Source: Treponema sp.
GTDB lineage: Bacteria > Spirochaetota > Spirochaetia > Treponematales > Treponemataceae
Length of the DNA: 8,812 bases
Direction of reading: 5' to 3'
NCBI GenBank assembly: GCA_022510885.1
Contig: JAFLSP010000018.1
Location: forward strand, 9,246-18,057
In this document: piece after piece, positions 6,557-8,812 of the stretch
Layout: each line of letters opens with the position of its first letter
Numbering within the stretch: position 1 is the stretch's first letter
The notes under the pieces: model-generated
What the model was told of the DNA's origin: nothing
Databases searched by the model: none
The model's input: the letters and a program-made list of their open reading frames with translations, nothing else
Program-made: the position numbers and the translations under genes

Positions 6557-6895
6557 CTATTCGTTGACCATCAGCAATGCTTCCTCAACGCTGTTGGCAA
6601 TCGGGAAGTACCCCATCAACTTGGTCAGCTCGATGACCTTCTTCACCGAACCGTGGATGTTCGAGATTGCCAGCTTGAGGTTCATCTTTTTTATCGTGGA
6701 GCAGATGTAGATGAGCGCACCGATTCCCGAAGAGTCGATGTAGTCAACCTGCTCAAGGTTGATGATAAAACTCTTGACGTTCTTCTCAAGCATCTTCATG
6801 ACAAGTTCCTTGAGTTTGTAGGAGTTGTACAAGTCCATTTCTCCATTCACGTCAATGATGTAGACCTCACCATTTTTACGAATTTTCAGTTCCAT
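6557..6895 (-). CDS. STAS-domain anti-sigma factor antagonist (RsbV/SpoIIAA-like)
   Basis: This 112-residue protein is a single STAS domain of usual length. The core reads YIIDVNGEMDLYNSYKLKEL (12-31), then FIINLEQVDYIDSSGIGALI (43-62). The DSSG motif (54-57) at the start of a helix is where this family is phosphorylated on serine by its kinase; Ser55 or Ser56 would be the target. The later KLAISNIHGSVKKVIELTKL (74-93) matches the family. Unphosphorylated protein should bind the kinase and free its target; the upstream phosphatase should restore it after phosphorylation. The ATG at 6895 is preceded by AGAGGAGT, which touches the phosphatase stop codon 12 bases away. The kinase gene starts 10 bases after this gene ends. 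The spacing indicates one message and matched amounts of the three proteins. Confidence 0.93.
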   Translation of the reverse strand: MELKIRKNGEVYIIDVNGEMDLYNSYKLKELVMKMLEKNVKSFIINLEQVDYIDSSGIGALIYICSTIKKMNLKLAISNIHGSVKKVIELTKLMGYFPIANSVEEALLMVNE

Positions 6896-6907
6896 AAGAA
6901 CACTCCT

Positions 6908-8593
6908 CTACTGAATCTTACACACCAGAAGCGTCTGGTCGTCGTGTGGTTTCTCGGCACCAATGTATTTCGTTATGTCGTCTCTCACTTTTGCGGCTAT
7001 GTCCTTGCCCGCAAGCGCACGGTTCGCCTGTATGACCGTAGCAAGCCGCTCGACGGAGTAGGGCTTGCCCTGCTCATTCAAGGCTTCGACCAGTCCGTCG
7101 CTAAAGGCTATTATAATATCTCCTTTGTTTCCTGTAAAGTCTCTATCGAGATATGCGGTCGATTTTTCTACGCCGACCGGCTCGCATGGGACGGAGACCT
7201 TGGCGAAAGTCCCGCTCGCGGCGGCATAATGGTAGACCTGGTTCGTCCCGCTCGTGGCGAACTGGACGTGCTTTTTCGTGTCGTCGTAGTTGATGAGCGC
7301 GACCGACGCGAAGTGGTCGAGTTTGAGCGTCTCGCCGCAGATGCCCTTGTTCGCCCAGGTGAGAACCGTACCCGCCGACTGCGGGGTGTTGACGAGCAGC
7401 CGGAGCATGGCGCGAATCATCACCATGACGAGCAGGGCGTTCATGCCCTTTCCCGCCACATCGAGCAGGACGAGCGAGGTGCGGTCCTTGCGCGACAGGA
7501 TGACGTCGTACAGGTCGCTGCACACGCCCGACGACTGGTCGCTGAAGCAGCCGAGCGAGAGGCCGGGCGCGACGGGCAGCTTTTTTGCGGTGAGCAGTTG
7601 CTGCAAGTCGAGCGCAATGTCGCTCTCCTTGGTCATCTCCTGCCGTTCCTTGTATTCCTGGAAATTGTATACCGTGCGCAGTGCCGTAGCGGCGAATTCG
7701 CACAGCAGCCGCGCGTGGGAGAAATCCTCTTCGTCGAACGCATCGTTGCCGTGCTTGCGCGCAAGCGCGGCAAGACCCGTGACGATTTCACCCTGCTTGA
7801 GCGGGATAAAGATATATGAGCCGCAGCGCAGGAAGTCTTCGGGACTGTTCTGGTAGATGCGCGCGTCTTTTTCGGGATGGACAATCAGCTCCGCCTTGCC
7901 CGCGCTCGCCACCTCGCCGAAAATGTTGTCGCGCAACGGGAACTGCGCGAACTTGAAGCTGGTCGAGACACGGATGGGCTTGTGCGGCAGGTCGGCGGGC
8001 AGTTTGTAGGGCGGCGGAAACTCGCCCACATAGGACTTGACCGAAACCGCGTCCTCAAAGTCGTCCACGAGCAGCACCACGCCGCCGTCCGCGCGGGTAA
8101 TTTCTATGAGTTTTTGGTTGATGATGTCCATCAGCTCCTGCGAGCCGTTTTCGTTGGAGAATGCGTCGGCAGCCTTGAGCACGAATTCCTGCCCCAGCTG
8201 CATGAGGCTTATCTCATCGGGCAGGATTTCGCTGATGACGGCATTGGGCGCGGCGGGTGCGTCAGCCTTTTCGGCGGCGACCAGTTCCTTGGGCTTGCCG
8301 AATGCCAGCAGCACCGCGTAGGGGAACAGCGCGAGCATTGCCGCCAGTACGAGCAGCGAGAACGTGGTGATGCCGGGGTGCATGACCGTATGCACGCATG
8401 CCGCGACGATAATCAGCAGGGAAAGAAACGAGATGAAGCTGACCTTCGCCGTGTTGCGGATTTTGACAACGACCAGGAACGCCGCGAGCACGAGCGCGGC
8501 GACGGCAGTCGCAATGAGCGGAATGTAGGCGATGGCATCAAGGTTCGACAACTTTTCTAATCCTCCGAAAAGAATCCGTGCAACGTAGTACAT
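6908..8593 (-). CDS. Membrane-anchored PP2C-type serine phosphatase with GAF domain (RsbU/SpoIIE-like)
   Basis: This 561-residue protein should dephosphorylate the downstream STAS protein in response to a signal. Three membrane helices lie at about 21-43, 51-68 and 77-98. A GAF-like sensory domain follows at about 150-305, then a helical linker with the ALDLQQLLTAKKLP switch segment (327-340) and a PPM/SpoIIE phosphatase domain to the end. Metal-binding acidic residues are all present: VCSDLYD with Asp360, LLDVAGKGM with Asp378, FSDGLVEAL with Asp499, and HDDQT with Asp551-552. The usual VGGD is VCSD here. It is the first gene of a three-gene operon. The start is uncertain. I give the ATG at 8593, which has no ribosome binding site. 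A TTG at 8551 with GGAGGA nine bases upstream would give 547 residues, keep all membrane helices and fit the predicted transcription start better. No ligand for the GAF domain can be inferred. Confidence 0.93.
   Translation of the reverse strand: MYYVARILFGGLEKLSNLDAIAYIPLIATAVAALVLAAFLVVVKIRNTAKVSFISFLSLLIIVAACVHTVMHPGITTFSLLVLAAMLALFPYAVLLAFGKPKELVAAEKADAPAAPNAVISEILPDEISLMQLGQEFVLKAADAFSNENGSQELMDIINQKLIEITRADGGVVLLVDDFEDAVSVKSYVGEFPPPYKLPADLPHKPIRVSTSFKFAQFPLRDNIFGEVASAGKAELIVHPEKDARIYQNSPEDFLRCGSYIFIPLKQGEIVTGLAALARKHGNDAFDEEDFSHARLLCEFAATALRTVYNFQEYKERQEMTKESDIALDLQQLLTAKKLPVAPGLSLGCFSDQSSGVCSDLYDVILSRKDRTSLVLLDVAGKGMNALLVMVMIRAMLRLLVNTPQSAGTVLTWANKGICGETLKLDHFASVALINYDDTKKHVQFATSGTNQVYHYAAASGTFAKVSVPCEPVGVEKSTAYLDRDFTGNKGDIIIAFSDGLVEALNEQGKPYSVERLATVIQANRALAGKDIAAKVRDDITKYIGAEKPHDDQTLLVCKIQ
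8561..8566 (-). promoter_or_regulatory. Strong ribosome binding site favouring the TTG start (8551) of the phosphatase gene
   Basis: GGAGGA on the minus strand lies nine bases upstream of a TTG codon (8551-8549) in the phosphatase frame. The ATG at 8593 has only a weak AAGA before it. The adjacent SD-led genes in this operon have comparable purine-rich sites, so this one may define the real start. Confidence 0.5.
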
Positions 8594-8596
8594 CAA

Positions 8597-8625
8597 ATCT
8601 TAGCACCGAACGGCTTTTTCGTCAA
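8597..8625 (-). promoter_or_regulatory. Putative promoter of the phosphatase-STAS-kinase operon
   Basis: On the minus strand TTGACG (8625-8620, five of six to consensus) is followed after 17 bases by TAAGAT (8602-8597, four of six) with a TGC extension just upstream. The expected transcription start is near 8590, just past the ATG at 8593. If so, that ATG would not be in the message and the TTG at 8551 would be used. Confidence 0.55.
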
Positions 8626-8760
8626 GTTTCCGCTGTCTCGCCCTGTTTTTGGCGTTTTTGTACCATGGTGTAACAAAGTCGCATTCCTGTCGTGCGTGGA
8701 TTTGTGTAATTCGTTGTGATAAAAGGAATTATGTTGGTTTTATGGGTGCGCTCCGCGCGT

Positions 8761-8802
8761 ATGTTACGGGGTGTATCGTGCGTATGGTACGACCCGTAAC
8801 AT
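8761..8802. repeat. Ten-base inverted repeat in the upstream intergenic region
   Basis: ATGTTACGGG (8761-8770) and CCCGTAACAT (8793-8802) are exact reverse complements with a 22-base spacer. CGTATG runs into the left arm (8758-8763), and CATACG (8804-8809) lies two bases past the right arm. CGTATG also occurs in the spacer (8781-8786). GTAACA, part of the right arm, is found again at 8670-8675. There is no T-run after it within the window, so a terminator is not supported. A regulator binding site, or part of a larger repeat cut by the window edge, is possible. The remaining intergenic bases (8626-8760) show no gene that I can support. Confidence 0.6.
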
Positions 8803-8812
8803 TCATACGATA

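Noticed and set aside
8655..8678. Imperfect palindrome around CCATGG, considered as a hairpin terminator
   Set aside because: The arms pair only with a two-base slip, the stem is short and AT-rich outside CCATGG, and there is no clean T-run in a useful position.
8731..8799. A 22-codon plus-strand frame with AAAGGA just upstream, overlapping the inverted repeat, which could be a leader peptide
   Set aside because: The spacing from AGGA to ATG is only three bases. There is no run of one regulatory amino acid, and no terminator or downstream gene is visible before the window ends.

Overview
The window is GC-rich bacterial DNA, densely coded, with eight protein genes on three transcription units and no mobile element, RNA gene or CRISPR array that I can see. 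The gene content fits a spirochaete, most likely a Treponema-like one: a three-gene partner-switching set in the order phosphatase, STAS antagonist, kinase; a small lipoprotein; and a short SMC protein. This assignment is an inference from gene content, not a proof.

Left half, minus strand (about 4788 down to 1): a compact single-domain DEAD-box RNA helicase, then smc, then a 122-residue single-pass membrane protein, then the start of a lipoprotein that runs off the window. The last three are chained by overlaps (14 bases between smc and the membrane protein, a 4-base GTGA overlap into the lipoprotein), so they are probably translated in a coupled way. smc also appears to have its own promoter inside the end of the helicase gene. 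The SMC protein has complete ATPase heads but no recognisable hinge domain between its coiled-coil arms. It also carries a charged C-terminal tail of about 109 residues.

Middle, plus strand (4835-5950): one GT-B (GT4-like) glycosyltransferase, divergent from the helicase. The two start codons are only 46 bases apart. Each has an extended -10 box placed so that transcription would start at or next to the start codon, so both messages may be leaderless. The two -10 boxes are the arms of an inverted repeat.

Right half, minus strand (about 8593 down to 5998): a membrane-bound GAF/PPM (SpoIIE/RsbU-type) phosphatase, a STAS anti-sigma-factor antagonist and a GHKL-fold anti-sigma kinase. They are spaced 10-12 bases apart, with ribosome binding sites touching the upstream stop codons, and end in a clear intrinsic terminator at 5957-5983. 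In the standard scheme the kinase binds a target (usually a sigma factor) and phosphorylates the STAS protein. The phosphatase, responding to a signal through its membrane or GAF part, removes that phosphate, and the STAS protein then pulls the kinase off its target. No sigma factor gene lies in the window. The 216-base upstream region holds a promoter and a 10-base inverted repeat near the window edge.
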